DNA of 64,000 bases, from the NCBI RefSeq assembly GCF_044751345.1, contig NZ_JBIWXY010000001.1:1364001-1428000 (forward strand). Reading direction: 5' to 3'. Numbering within the stretch: the first letter of the stretch is position 1; each line of letters begins with the position of its first letter. This document shows, piece after piece, positions 50,929-59,051 of the stretch. The notes beneath the pieces are model-generated. The model was not told where the DNA came from and made no database searches. It saw only the letters and a list, made by a program, of their open reading frames with translations. This DNA comes from Methylobacillus methanolivorans (GTDB lineage Bacteria; Pseudomonadota; Gammaproteobacteria; Burkholderiales; Methylophilaceae). The translations under genes were made by a program, and so were the position numbers.

Positions 50929-51639
50929 ATGATTTATATCCGATCGTTTCTTTATGCACTGGGGATGTGGATCTTCACTCCCATCTTCACCACGCTCTCA
51001 CTGCTCACTTTCCCTTTACCGCGTCGCACACGCTATATCTTGATCAGCGGCTGGGCACGCAGCATGCTCTGGTGGCTACGCATTACCTGCGGCTTGCGCT
51101 ACCGGGTGCTTGGTCGCGAGAATATTCCCGACCATCCCAGCGTCATCCTCTGTAAACACCAATCCGCCTGGGAAACCCTGGCACTACAGCAGATTTTTCC
51201 GCCGCAAGTCTGGGTACTCAAGCGTGAACTGTTATGGATCCCCTTTTTCGGCTGGGGCCTGGCCTTGACTTCGCCCATCGCGATCAACCGCGCTGCCGGG
51301 CGCGAAGCGCTCAAACAATTGGTCGCCAAGGGCAAGGAGCGCCTGAAACAAGGCTTTTTTGTCGTGATCTTCCCCGAGGGTACGCGTGTGGCTCCCGGCA
51401 CACGCGGCAAATACCATATTGGTGGTGCCTGGCTGGCAACGCATAGCAAGAGCACAGTCGTCCCCGTGGCACACAATGCAGGGGAATACTGGGGGAAAAA
51501 CTCATTCCTCAAGCGCCCAGGCACGATTACGCTGAGCATAGGCAAGCCTATTGAAACAGCAGGTATCAAGGCTGATGTGCTCAATCAGCGTGTTGAAGAC
51601 TGGATAGAACAGGAAATGCGCTTGCTGGACCGCAAATAA
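50929..51639 (+). CDS. plsC: 1-acyl-sn-glycerol-3-phosphate acyltransferase
   Basis: 236-aa membrane-bound acyltransferase making phosphatidic acid. Catalytic block KHQSAWET (an HxxxxE variant of HX4D), block with FFGWGLALTSPIAINR, and FPEGTR substrate loop. One or two N-terminal membrane helices (about 5-28). Overlaps the ygjP-like gene by one base (TAATG). Confidence 0.92.
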   Translation: MIYIRSFLYALGMWIFTPIFTTLSLLTFPLPRRTRYILISGWARSMLWWLRITCGLRYRVLGRENIPDHPSVILCKHQSAWETLALQQIFPPQVWVLKRELLWIPFFGWGLALTSPIAINRAAGREALKQLVAKGKERLKQGFFVVIFPEGTRVAPGTRGKYHIGGAWLATHSKSTVVPVAHNAGEYWGKNSFLKRPGTITLSIGKPIETAGIKADVLNQRVEDWIEQEMRLLDRK

Positions 51640-52349
51640 TGCAGCACATCCTGGCACTGCCCAATGGGGAGAATATCCCCTACCTGCTTGAGCGCCGCGC
51701 CCGGCGCACCATTGGCATGAAGATCACCACGGATGGTTTGGTTGTGCATGCCCCCTTACGCATCCGCCAGGTTGACCTGGAGGCCTTGCTGCGCAGCAAG
51801 GCCCGCTGGATCAGCACCAAGCTCAAAGCCAGGCAAGCTGCCACCTTGCCTGCATTCAGTTGGCGCGATGGTGCAGAGTTGCAATTACTCGGCCAGCCAC
51901 TCATCTTGCGTATCCTCCCATCCACACGCAACAGCCAGCCCAAGCTGGAGGGCAATACCTTACAAATTGCGACGAGTAATATCCATGACCAAGTCATGAT
52001 TGCACGCAAGGTCATTCATTGGCTGCAAAAAGAGGCTATGCTGGATTTTGCCAGGCGCCTGCACATTCTGGCTGCCAAATTGGGTGAACCAACACCCGCT
52101 CTCTTTCTCTCTAACGCGAAGACTCGCTGGGGCAGCTGTAACTCCAGGCGTAAGGTCAGGCTAAATTGGCGCTTGATCCAGGCGCAACCTGCGTTGATTA
52201 ACTATGTCATCGCGCATGAGCTTGCTCATCTACGCGAGATGAATCACTCCGCACGCTTCTGGGCCGTTGTCGCCAAGATTCATCCTGACTACCCTGCCGC
52301 AGAACAAGGCTTGAAGGCCTGCTCCCAAGCCTTGTATCGCCTTGGCTAA
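51639..52349 (+). CDS. YgjP-like zinc metallopeptidase (SprT/M48 type)
   Basis: 236-aa soluble protein of the YgjP/DUF45 family. Metal site HELAHLREMNHSARFW gives HExxH and a third His downstream. The upstream signature RWGSCNSRRKVRLNWRLIQA is typical. Family members are near LPS/lipid genes and called predicted metal-dependent hydrolases; substrate unknown. Starts within the plsC stop. Confidence 0.9.
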   Translation: MQHILALPNGENIPYLLERRARRTIGMKITTDGLVVHAPLRIRQVDLEALLRSKARWISTKLKARQAATLPAFSWRDGAELQLLGQPLILRILPSTRNSQPKLEGNTLQIATSNIHDQVMIARKVIHWLQKEAMLDFARRLHILAAKLGEPTPALFLSNAKTRWGSCNSRRKVRLNWRLIQAQPALINYVIAHELAHLREMNHSARFWAVVAKIHPDYPAAEQGLKACSQALYRLG

Positions 52350-52416
52350 GCCAAGCGCTCAGGCCAATTCAGCACTTGCGCCCCTCCATCAGCCTTGAAA
52401 TTTTTGCTGCCTTTAT

Positions 52417-52432
52417 TGTTGCATATACAAAT
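52417..52432 (+). promoter_or_regulatory. Motif shared with hmp promoter, nsrR side
   Basis: TGTTGCATATACAAAT, 23 bp before the nsrR ATG. Its reverse-strand relative TGTTGTATATAAAAT lies before hmp at 52961-52975. Candidate NsrR binding site for autoregulation. Confidence 0.5.
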
Positions 52433-52454
52433 AAACAATCTTATACTGCGCGAC

Positions 52455-52904
52455 ATGCAGCTGACAAAATTCACCGATCTTGGCTTACGCGTACTGATGT
52501 ACGTTTCCCAATATGAACGCGACAAGCCCATCACCATCAGTGAAATCGCCACGCAATTCAATATTCCGCGTAATCACCTGATCAAGGTCGTCACCTTTAT
52601 CAATAAAACTGGCTGGATCCAGACAACACGCGGCCCCAATGGTGGCTTGCGCCTTGGCATCAACCCAGCCTCATTACGCCTTGGGCAGGCAATCCGAATA
52701 CTGGAAGGCAGCACTTCACTGGTGAACTGCCAGGAACCACCCTGCCCGCTCAAAGGGCAATGCGGCCTCAAGCACGCCCTGGACTTAGGATTGAATGCTT
52801 TTTACGAACACATGGACACCTATACCCTCGCAGACGTGATCCACGACCATACCGCCAATGTCATCATCAGGCTGCAGCAACATCATTTGGCCGAATTACA
52901 TTAA
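52455..52904 (+). CDS. nsrR: Rrf2-family nitric-oxide-sensing repressor NsrR
   Basis: 149-aa Rrf2 regulator. Winged HTH (about 1-65; ISEIATQFNIPRNHLIKVV) and three cluster-ligating cysteines Cys92, Cys97 and Cys103 (NCQEPPCPLKGQC), the NsrR/RirA spacing. NO destroys the [Fe-S] cluster and relieves repression. It lies 84 bp upstream of hmp, its classical target. The longer frame to 52395 lacks a ribosome site. Confidence 0.9.
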   Translation: MQLTKFTDLGLRVLMYVSQYERDKPITISEIATQFNIPRNHLIKVVTFINKTGWIQTTRGPNGGLRLGINPASLRLGQAIRILEGSTSLVNCQEPPCPLKGQCGLKHALDLGLNAFYEHMDTYTLADVIHDHTANVIIRLQQHHLAELH

Positions 52905-52960
52905 TCAGGGATAGAAAAAACCTGTGCGATTGATCGCTTTTTTTCTGCATTAATTGTTTC

Positions 52961-52975
52961 ATTTTATATACAACA
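52961..52975 (-). promoter_or_regulatory. Motif shared with nsrR promoter, hmp side
   Basis: TGTTGTATATAAAAT on the minus strand, 12 bp before the hmp ATG. Compare TGTTGCATATACAAAT at 52417. Likely NsrR operator overlapping the hmp transcription/translation start region. Confidence 0.5.
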
Positions 52976-52987
52976 TAAGGAACCACT

Positions 52988-54196
52988 ATGCTTTCTGCCA
53001 CCGCCCGCCCCTATATTGAAGCCAGCGTCCCAGTGTTACGTGAGCACGGCCTGACGATCACCAAGGCCTTTTACCAGAATATGCTGGGTAGCCACCCAGA
53101 ACTGCAGAACCTGTTCAATATGGGCAATCAAGCCAGCGGCGTCCAGCAACAGTCGCTGGCCTCTGCCGTGTTTGCTTATGCTGCCAATATCGACAATCCT
53201 GCTGCACTGGCCCCGGTGGTTAAACGTATCGTGCACAAACATGCCGCCGTAGGCATCAAGCCTGAACACTACCCCATCGTCGGCGAACACTTGCTGGGAG
53301 CTATCAAGCAGGTGCTGGGAGACGCTGCGACGGATGAATTGCTAGCGGCATGGGGCGAGGCTTATTGGTTGCTGGCAAACCTGCTTATTGAGGAAGAAAA
53401 GACGCTCTACGCCACGACCGCCACCACGGCAGGCGCGTTAATGCCACTCAAGGTTGCCCGCAAGGTATTTGAGTCAGAACACATTGTTTCAATTTACTTG
53501 CAACATCCAGATGGCCGTAAGCCTGGAGATTTCCTGCCGGGACAATACGTCAGCGTGGAAATGCAGTTTGACGAAGGGCGCAGCAAGCAACTTAGACAAT
53601 ACAGCTTGTCGGACTCCACAGCAGCACCATGGTGGCGCATCTCCATCAAGCGTGAGCAAGATGCGGGCAAACCACAAGGCCGCCTCTCCAATTGGCTACA
53701 TGATGAGGTCGAAGTCGGCGACTTATTGCAGGTGACACCTGCATTTGGCGACTTCGTGCTAGACCCTGTCGCGAGCGAACAACCACTCATATTGCTCTCC
53801 GCCGGAATCGGCATTACCCCTATGCTATCCATGCTCAATACCGTCCGTGACTTGGCACCACAGCGCCCAGTGTTCTTCGCGCATGCCGCACGTAGTCCAG
53901 CTTGGCAAAGCCATGCGTTAGATTTGCAAGAAGCCAAGAGCCGCATGTCCTCACTCTCGACGGCTTTATTCTACGAAACACTGGAAGGCGCTCATGGTGG
54001 CATAGGTGGTGTACATCAGGGGCTGATGGATATCACCACTTTATGGCCGCAAGCTTTAAAAACGGCAGATATCTACATGTGTGGCCCGCTCGGGTTCATG
54101 CAGGCGCAACGCTCACAATTACTTGATGCTGGCGTGGATCCACAGCGCATACATCGGGAAGTATTTGGGCCCGATCTGCTGGATCACTTGCTTTAA
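52988..54196 (+). CDS. hmp: Flavohemoglobin (nitric oxide dioxygenase)
   Basis: 402-aa enzyme converting NO and O2 to nitrate. Globin domain (1-138) with the proximal His in IVHKHAAVGIKPEHYPIVGEH; FAD domain (about 150-260) with LRQYSLSDS; NAD domain (about 265-400) with LLSAGIGITPMLSML and YMCGPLGFM. AAGG 6 nt before ATG. Directly downstream of nsrR with a shared upstream motif. Confidence 0.97.
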   Translation: MLSATARPYIEASVPVLREHGLTITKAFYQNMLGSHPELQNLFNMGNQASGVQQQSLASAVFAYAANIDNPAALAPVVKRIVHKHAAVGIKPEHYPIVGEHLLGAIKQVLGDAATDELLAAWGEAYWLLANLLIEEEKTLYATTATTAGALMPLKVARKVFESEHIVSIYLQHPDGRKPGDFLPGQYVSVEMQFDEGRSKQLRQYSLSDSTAAPWWRISIKREQDAGKPQGRLSNWLHDEVEVGDLLQVTPAFGDFVLDPVASEQPLILLSAGIGITPMLSMLNTVRDLAPQRPVFFAHAARSPAWQSHALDLQEAKSRMSSLSTALFYETLEGAHGGIGGVHQGLMDITTLWPQALKTADIYMCGPLGFMQAQRSQLLDAGVDPQRIHREVFGPDLLDHLL

Positions 54197-54228
54197 GATT
54201 GTAAGAAATTCAGGTGTGAATTGACATA

Positions 54229-54252
54229 ATCGGCGGGAGCAATCCTGCCGAT
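54229..54252. terminator. Hairpin between hmp and bfd
   Basis: ATCGGCGGGA and TCCTGCCGAT pair over 10 bp with one G-T and a GCAA loop. The U-tract is poor (GCTTTG), so efficiency is uncertain; it lies between converging genes. Confidence 0.5.
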
Positions 54253-54272
54253 GCTTTGATCATGACACCTAG

Positions 54273-54470
54273 TCAGGCGAAGCTGATAGGCATGGCGGCA
54301 TCACTGCCTTGATGGGCCTCACGCAGGCATTGCTTGGCGCAACTGGCACATTGACCACACTCGGTAGCCACGCCCAATTCACGCCTCAAGTCTTTGAGAC
54401 TGCTAGCTCCATCCCGGGCGGCCTGGAGAATTTGGCGATCAGTAACAGCACGACACACACAGACGTACAT
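54273..54470 (-). CDS. bfd: Bacterioferritin-associated ferredoxin
   Basis: 65-aa [2Fe-2S] protein: MYVCVCRAVTD gives Cys4 and Cys6, ECGQCASC gives Cys38 and Cys41. Bfd reduces ferric iron in bacterioferritin for release. The start at 54470 is the conserved MYVC; the frame extends to 54557 through a Fur-box-like site, which should be promoter. It is near two bfr genes on the same strand but a terminator separates them. Confidence 0.94.
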   Translation of the reverse strand: MYVCVCRAVTDRQILQAARDGASSLKDLRRELGVATECGQCASCAKQCLREAHQGSDAAMPISFA

Positions 54471-54516
54471 ATGAAACGACCAGATACTTTCTCTTGCGAA
54501 ATCAAGATGCGTTAAC

Positions 54517-54537
54517 AAACGATAACCATTATCGTTT
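54517..54537. promoter_or_regulatory. Fur-box-like palindrome upstream of bfd
   Basis: AAACGATAA-CCA-TTATCGTTT, 9-bp perfect arms, about 47 bp before the bfd start. It resembles the Fur box (GATAATGATAATCATTATC). It predicts iron repression of bfd. Confidence 0.7.
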
Positions 54538-54606
54538 TTAAGACATTTACTTGTCAAGAAGAATTCCTGCCCGGCGCATCACCACCATCTCACTATCGCG
54601 CGCATA

Positions 54607-54635
54607 AAAAAACCGCAGCAAAGCTGCGGTTTTTT
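54607..54635 (-). terminator. Terminator of the bfr operon
   Basis: 13-bp perfect stem AAAAAACCGCAGC / GCTGCGGTTTTTT with AAA loop; on the minus strand it follows the second bfr gene. Confidence 0.92.
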
Positions 54636-54654
54636 CAGAAAGATATGGTCAATC

Positions 54655-55134
54655 TCAGTCTGCCACTTCCATATGCGCTTGCAGATAGTTGGGCAATGTC
54701 ACGTCGGCAATCAGGCTGTGCTGGGTTTCCAACCAATCAATAGCGGCCTCGCTTTTTTCCAACAACTCTTCCAGCAAGTCGCGGCTGACATAATCCTGTA
54801 GCTCTTCGCACAACGCAATAGCCTCGATCAACAAGGGACGGTGAATTTCCCTCTCATACTTGAGATCGCCCTGCAAGCATTCCACGACATTTTCACCAAT
54901 CAGCAACTTGCCGAGGTTTTGTAGATTAGGCAAGCCATCCAGGAACAGAATGCGCTCAATCAACTCATCCGCTTCTTTCATCACGCGAATGGATTGCTTG
55001 TATTGGTAGTCGTTGAGCTTTTCCAGCCCCCAGTTACGGAACATACGGGCATGCAGGAAATATTGATTGATGGAAGTCAACTCATTCTTCAGCACCTTGT
55101 TCAGGATGTCGATTATCTTTTTATCGCCCTTCAT
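54655..55134 (-). CDS. bfr: Bacterioferritin subunit, heme-binding, ferroxidase-deficient
   Basis: 159-aa Bfr beginning MKGDKKII. It keeps Met52 (RVMKEADEL), the axial heme ligand, and Glu18 and Tyr25, but by alignment in my head to E. coli Bfr it has Val51 for Glu51, Glu54 for His54, Ser for Glu127 and Ala for His130, so the ferroxidase diiron site is broken. AAGGAG precedes the ATG; the frame open to 55200 overlaps the upstream bfr and is not used. Probably co-assembles with the partner 10 nt upstream. Confidence 0.9.
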   Translation of the reverse strand: MKGDKKIIDILNKVLKNELTSINQYFLHARMFRNWGLEKLNDYQYKQSIRVMKEADELIERILFLDGLPNLQNLGKLLIGENVVECLQGDLKYEREIHRPLLIEAIALCEELQDYVSRDLLEELLEKSEAAIDWLETQHSLIADVTLPNYLQAHMEVAD

Positions 55135-55144
55135 CATTTTCTCC

Positions 55145-55633
55145 TTATACAGATGCCGCGTCAGAGCCCATCTGACTTTGCAGATAATTTTCCAAGCCAA
55201 CCATCCCGATCAGGCGCAATTGTTTTTCAAGCCAGTAGGCATGATCGACTTCAGTATCATCCAGTTGCAGCAGCAACATATCGCGCGTGACATAATCACC
55301 CGTCTTTTCACATTGCGCCATGGCAGCCTTGAGATCACTCACCACCTTGTATTCCAGCGCCAGATCAGACTTGAGCATCTCGGTCACGGTTTTTCCTGTT
55401 GTCAGGCCATGACGCTTTTCCAGGTTGGGCTTACCCTCCAGGAACAAGATACGCTGAATAATGGCACGCGCATGCTGACGCTCGTGGTCAGATTCATGCA
55501 AGGTTTTCTGCGCTAGATGCCCAAGGCCAAAATCCGCATACATTTCGCCATGTAGCAGGTATTGATCCACTGCCGTTAGCTCCCCTGCCAGTAATTCATT
55601 CAGGGTATCAATGATTTTTTTATCGCCTTTCAT
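55145..55633 (-). CDS. bfr: Bacterioferritin subunit, ferroxidase-active, heme-Met lacking
   Basis: 162-aa Bfr. The ferroxidase residues are kept (Glu18, Glu51, His54 in HERQHAR, Glu127 and His130 in TEVDHAYW), but the heme-ligating Met52 is Arg. GGAG 7 nt before ATG 55633 sets the start. With the downstream copy it makes complementary subunits, as known for two-subunit bacterioferritins of some bacteria. It stores iron as ferric mineral. Confidence 0.92.
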   Translation of the reverse strand: MKGDKKIIDTLNELLAGELTAVDQYLLHGEMYADFGLGHLAQKTLHESDHERQHARAIIQRILFLEGKPNLEKRHGLTTGKTVTEMLKSDLALEYKVVSDLKAAMAQCEKTGDYVTRDMLLLQLDDTEVDHAYWLEKQLRLIGMVGLENYLQSQMGSDAASV

Positions 55634-55753
55634 CGCGCACTCCATAAGCGGTTTCTCAATGGAAGGCATCATACCCAAGGCATGAGTAAAAAGATAGGAA
55701 TATTTTTATATAAATTATTGATTTTTAATGATTTTATAAAGAAAAATACCAAC

Positions 55754-55766
55754 AAGAATCATTCTT
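55754..55766. promoter_or_regulatory. Palindrome upstream of the bfr pair
   Basis: AAGAATCATTCTT, palindromic but for the centre, 121 bp before the first bfr start, in an AT-rich stretch. Possible Fur- or iron-related site; weak evidence. Confidence 0.35.
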
Positions 55767-55837
55767 CGTATTAGCCGAGAACAAGTCACTTTCGCGACAG
55801 GAGCAAGAGGAAATACTGCAGCAGGTTAGAAGCTACG

Positions 55838-58258
55838 CTATCGCAAGCGCAATGCGTTGAGGATGACGATCAAGGAGCTGACAGACATACCGATGGCGGC
55901 CATCCACGGTGCGATCAAGCCCGTGGCGGCAAATGGCAATGCCACGGCGTTATATACCAATGCCCAAGTAAAGTTCTGGCGCACCACACTGACAGTAAAT
56001 CGACCGGTCGCCAGGGCATGCTCTATCTCTTGGAGGCTCTCACCCAGCAGCACGATATCGCCAGAAGCCCTCGCCATTTGCGTGCCGTTACCCATGGCAA
56101 ACGATACCTGGGCACCAGCCAATACCGGGGCATCGTTAATACCATCACCCACCATCGCCACAACATCGCCACGCTGCTGCATATCACGCAGGGCCGTCAA
56201 CTTGCCTTCTGGCGTCAAGCCTGCCTGCCAATCGCCAATTCCAGCGATAGCAGCAAAGTGCTGTACGCTGGAGGCCGTATCCCCACTCAATATTGACACG
56301 GCAATCTTGCGCGCCTTGAGCTGATCGATCAGCGCCGTGACACCTGGCCGCATGGTATCTGCCAACACAAATGCTGCCAGCACCTGCTGCGCATCACTCA
56401 ACCACACAATACTGGCTCCAGGCTCCAGGCCTGCAATCTCCGGATAGACCAATTGAGAATTGAGCGCCATGTTGCCAATAAAGTAGCGCTTGCCAAGCAC
56501 TTCTCCACTCAAGCCACGCCCAGGCTGGTTATTGGCCTCCAGCACGACATAACGCTCTGTGGCAGGTACGGCATCCGTGAAACTACGCGCCAGCGGATGC
56601 TCCGAGGCTTGCTCCAAGCTGGCCGCAATACGTAACATCTCACTGGCATCCGCGCCTTGATAGGTCATGGTATTGGTAATACGCGGATGCCCCATGGTCA
56701 ATGTACCCGTCTTATCGAACACGACATGCGTGACCCTGGCCAGCGATTCCAGCGCATGGCCCCGTGTCAGCAAGACCCCGCGACCAACCAAATGTGACCC
56801 GGCGGCAGCAAATGCCGCAGGCGCCGCGAGCGATAACGCGCATGGGCAACTGACAACCAGTACCGCCAGGATAATTTCAAAACAACGCTCAGATGCAATC
56901 CACCACCAAGCCAGTCCGATCACGATGACAGCCAGCAAGAGAACCGTGGTGAAATAGATGGCCACTTGATCTGCCACTCTTGCCAGCCGTGGCTTTTCAG
57001 CCTGCGCCCTATCCAGCAGACGCGCAATTCCTGCAATCACCGTTTGCTCACCCAGGCCTGTGATCTTTACCTGTAGCGGGCTTTCATAATTGACGCTACC
57101 TGCATAGACATAAGCACCAGGCTGCTTGGGAACCGGATGGCTTTCACCAGTCAGCAGGGCCTCGTCCACCTGGCTTTCGCCTTGTGTTACGACACCATCA
57201 CCGGCAATGGCCTCTCCCGGCTTAATTAACAAGGTGTCTCCCACGCGCAAATCATGCAAAGGCACAATACTCGCTTGCTGCTGTTCATCCAGCCTGGTCG
57301 CCATGGGAGGAATCAGGCGATGCAGGTTTTCTGCCGCCTCTACAGATTTCTCGCGCGCATGCCGCTCCAAGTAGCGTGTCGCCAATAAGAAGAAAATCAG
57401 CATGGTCAGCGTGTCGTAATAGACGATACCCTGCCCCTGGAACGTCACCCAGACGCTGCCAATAAAACCAGTCACTAGCCCCAGGCTTATCGGCACATCC
57501 ATGCCTACGCTACGATGCGTGATGCTGCGCCAGGCTGACTGATAAAAAGGCCAGGCTGAATAGATCATCGCTGGCAGCGTCATCACCAAGCTGAACCAGC
57601 GCAGCAATTGTTCGGTGGCGGGCTCAAGACCCTGAGCAGGCCCGGCATAGAATGCAACCGCCACCATCATGACTTGTGCGGCAGACAGGCCCGCAATCGC
57701 CAATCGGCGAAAATCCTGTCGACGTTGCTGTTCACGCACCGCCTCTTGTTGCTGGGCGCTGAATGGATGGGCGTGATAGCCCAATTTACGTATTTCTGTG
57801 AGGATATGGCTCAGGCGGATTTTGCGGTCATCCCAACGTACTCGTGCGCGATGAGACGAGTAATTGATGGAAGCGGATACAACGCCATCCAACTGCTGTA
57901 AATGGCGTTCGTTCAGCCAGATGCAAGCGGCACAGGTAATGCCTTCCAGAATCAGCGAGGCTTCCAATACATCGCCAGATTCATCATGCACAAAGCTTTT
58001 CTGCACTTCTGGATGATCATAGAGTTCAAGCTGGCGTAGCTCTTCAGGCACCAGTTCATCAGCGGTTTGAGGCAGCTCGGTACGATGCTGGTAATAGCTT
58101 TCCAGGCCATTCTCAACAATGGATTCCGCCACAGCCTGGCAACCATGGCAGCACATCCTTCGGCGCTCACCCAGGATGCTAGCGTGGAAATGAGTGTTGC
58201 CTGGAACAGGCAACCCGCAATGGTAGCAAGCTGCCTCCATGTCTGGCGGCTTATTCAT
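55838..58258 (-). CDS. ccoI: Cbb3 oxidase-associated copper P-type ATPase CcoI
   Basis: 806-aa P1B copper ATPase (FixI/CcoI) needed for Cu supply to cbb3 oxidase. Order: N-terminal zinc-ribbon-like domain (YHCGLPVPG ... MCCHGCQAVAE), HMA domain with GITCAACIWL, membrane helices with CPC motif in VVSCPCALSLAAP, phospho-Asp DKTGTLTMGHP and hinge VAMVGDGINDAPVLAGA. ATG 58258 overlaps the ccoH stop; an open frame extends to 58300. Confidence 0.95.
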   Translation of the reverse strand: MNKPPDMEAACYHCGLPVPGNTHFHASILGERRRMCCHGCQAVAESIVENGLESYYQHRTELPQTADELVPEELRQLELYDHPEVQKSFVHDESGDVLEASLILEGITCAACIWLNERHLQQLDGVVSASINYSSHRARVRWDDRKIRLSHILTEIRKLGYHAHPFSAQQQEAVREQQRRQDFRRLAIAGLSAAQVMMVAVAFYAGPAQGLEPATEQLLRWFSLVMTLPAMIYSAWPFYQSAWRSITHRSVGMDVPISLGLVTGFIGSVWVTFQGQGIVYYDTLTMLIFFLLATRYLERHAREKSVEAAENLHRLIPPMATRLDEQQQASIVPLHDLRVGDTLLIKPGEAIAGDGVVTQGESQVDEALLTGESHPVPKQPGAYVYAGSVNYESPLQVKITGLGEQTVIAGIARLLDRAQAEKPRLARVADQVAIYFTTVLLLAVIVIGLAWWWIASERCFEIILAVLVVSCPCALSLAAPAAFAAAGSHLVGRGVLLTRGHALESLARVTHVVFDKTGTLTMGHPRITNTMTYQGADASEMLRIAASLEQASEHPLARSFTDAVPATERYVVLEANNQPGRGLSGEVLGKRYFIGNMALNSQLVYPEIAGLEPGASIVWLSDAQQVLAAFVLADTMRPGVTALIDQLKARKIAVSILSGDTASSVQHFAAIAGIGDWQAGLTPEGKLTALRDMQQRGDVVAMVGDGINDAPVLAGAQVSFAMGNGTQMARASGDIVLLGESLQEIEHALATGRFTVSVVRQNFTWALVYNAVALPFAATGLIAPWMAAIGMSVSSLIVILNALRLR

Positions 58259-59048
58259 CGCCGATGAATAGCGACTCCTGCTTGCGGTAGCGTTGGTCAC
58301 CCTGCTTGACTAACACCTCGGCGACCCAGCGGCCCGAGTCGGGTAGCAGCACATCTGCCGCATATTCGCCCCCAGCCTGCTCTACAAGCGGGTAAACCTT
58401 GTCGTCACGGCTATTCGCCATGCGCCAGAAATTCAGCGTGACTTCGGCCTGCGTCACGGCATTGCCATGCTCGTCGCGCACTTGCACCAACATCTGCTGC
58501 TGCTTGCCTGGGCTCAAGGTATCCGCACCAATCAACTTTAATTGCCAGCCCAAAGCCTGTTGTTGCTGCAATTGCTCAAGATGAGGTTGATAACTCTTGT
58601 TGCGATCATGCGGCATGATGCCGGGGAAAGCAGTATGCACACGCTGATTCTCCGGGCTGGGCAGGAACATGGAGGTCAGGCTTTGTGGCAAGCCACGTCC
58701 TGCGACTGACAGCAAGATCGCATTGGAAATCACCAGGCAGATAAAGAAACCAATAATGATTTTGGGGCCCCAATGCATGGTTTGCTTGTTCTGTTTCATG
58801 CTACCAAACACGCCCAGCAAGCCGGCATTCGCCAAGAACACCGCAAAGTGGATAGCCAGCACATCGCCCCCTGCCCAATGCTGGGTGCTGTACACGATAT
58901 ACAGGACAAACGGAATTGCACCACTCAACACAGCGGCCCAGAAATTGGCAACCCTGAGAACACGCAGCAGGAAGTAAAGCCCAATGGCAAAGATCAGGCC
59001 GCCGAATAAGGTTTCGGCGATGGATAACACAGGAATCAGCTTAAGCAT
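58251..59048 (-). CDS. ccoH: CcoH/FixH family protein with N-terminal membrane extension
   Basis: 265-aa protein. The C-terminal half (from about 95) matches FixH: one membrane helix (GPKIIIGFFICLVISNAILL), then a periplasmic domain with VTLNFWRMANSRDD, GEYAADVLLPDSGRWVAEVL. Normal FixH is about 150-170 aa; the first 85 residues here form three extra hydrophobic segments (about 8-28, 36-53, 64-82). CcoH is an assembly factor that stays with the oxidase. Between ccoG and ccoI with 3-nt gap and 8-nt overlap. Confidence 0.85.
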   Translation of the reverse strand: MLKLIPVLSIAETLFGGLIFAIGLYFLLRVLRVANFWAAVLSGAIPFVLYIVYSTQHWAGGDVLAIHFAVFLANAGLLGVFGSMKQNKQTMHWGPKIIIGFFICLVISNAILLSVAGRGLPQSLTSMFLPSPENQRVHTAFPGIMPHDRNKSYQPHLEQLQQQQALGWQLKLIGADTLSPGKQQQMLVQVRDEHGNAVTQAEVTLNFWRMANSRDDKVYPLVEQAGGEYAADVLLPDSGRWVAEVLVKQGDQRYRKQESLFIGDE

Positions 59049-59051
59049 GTA

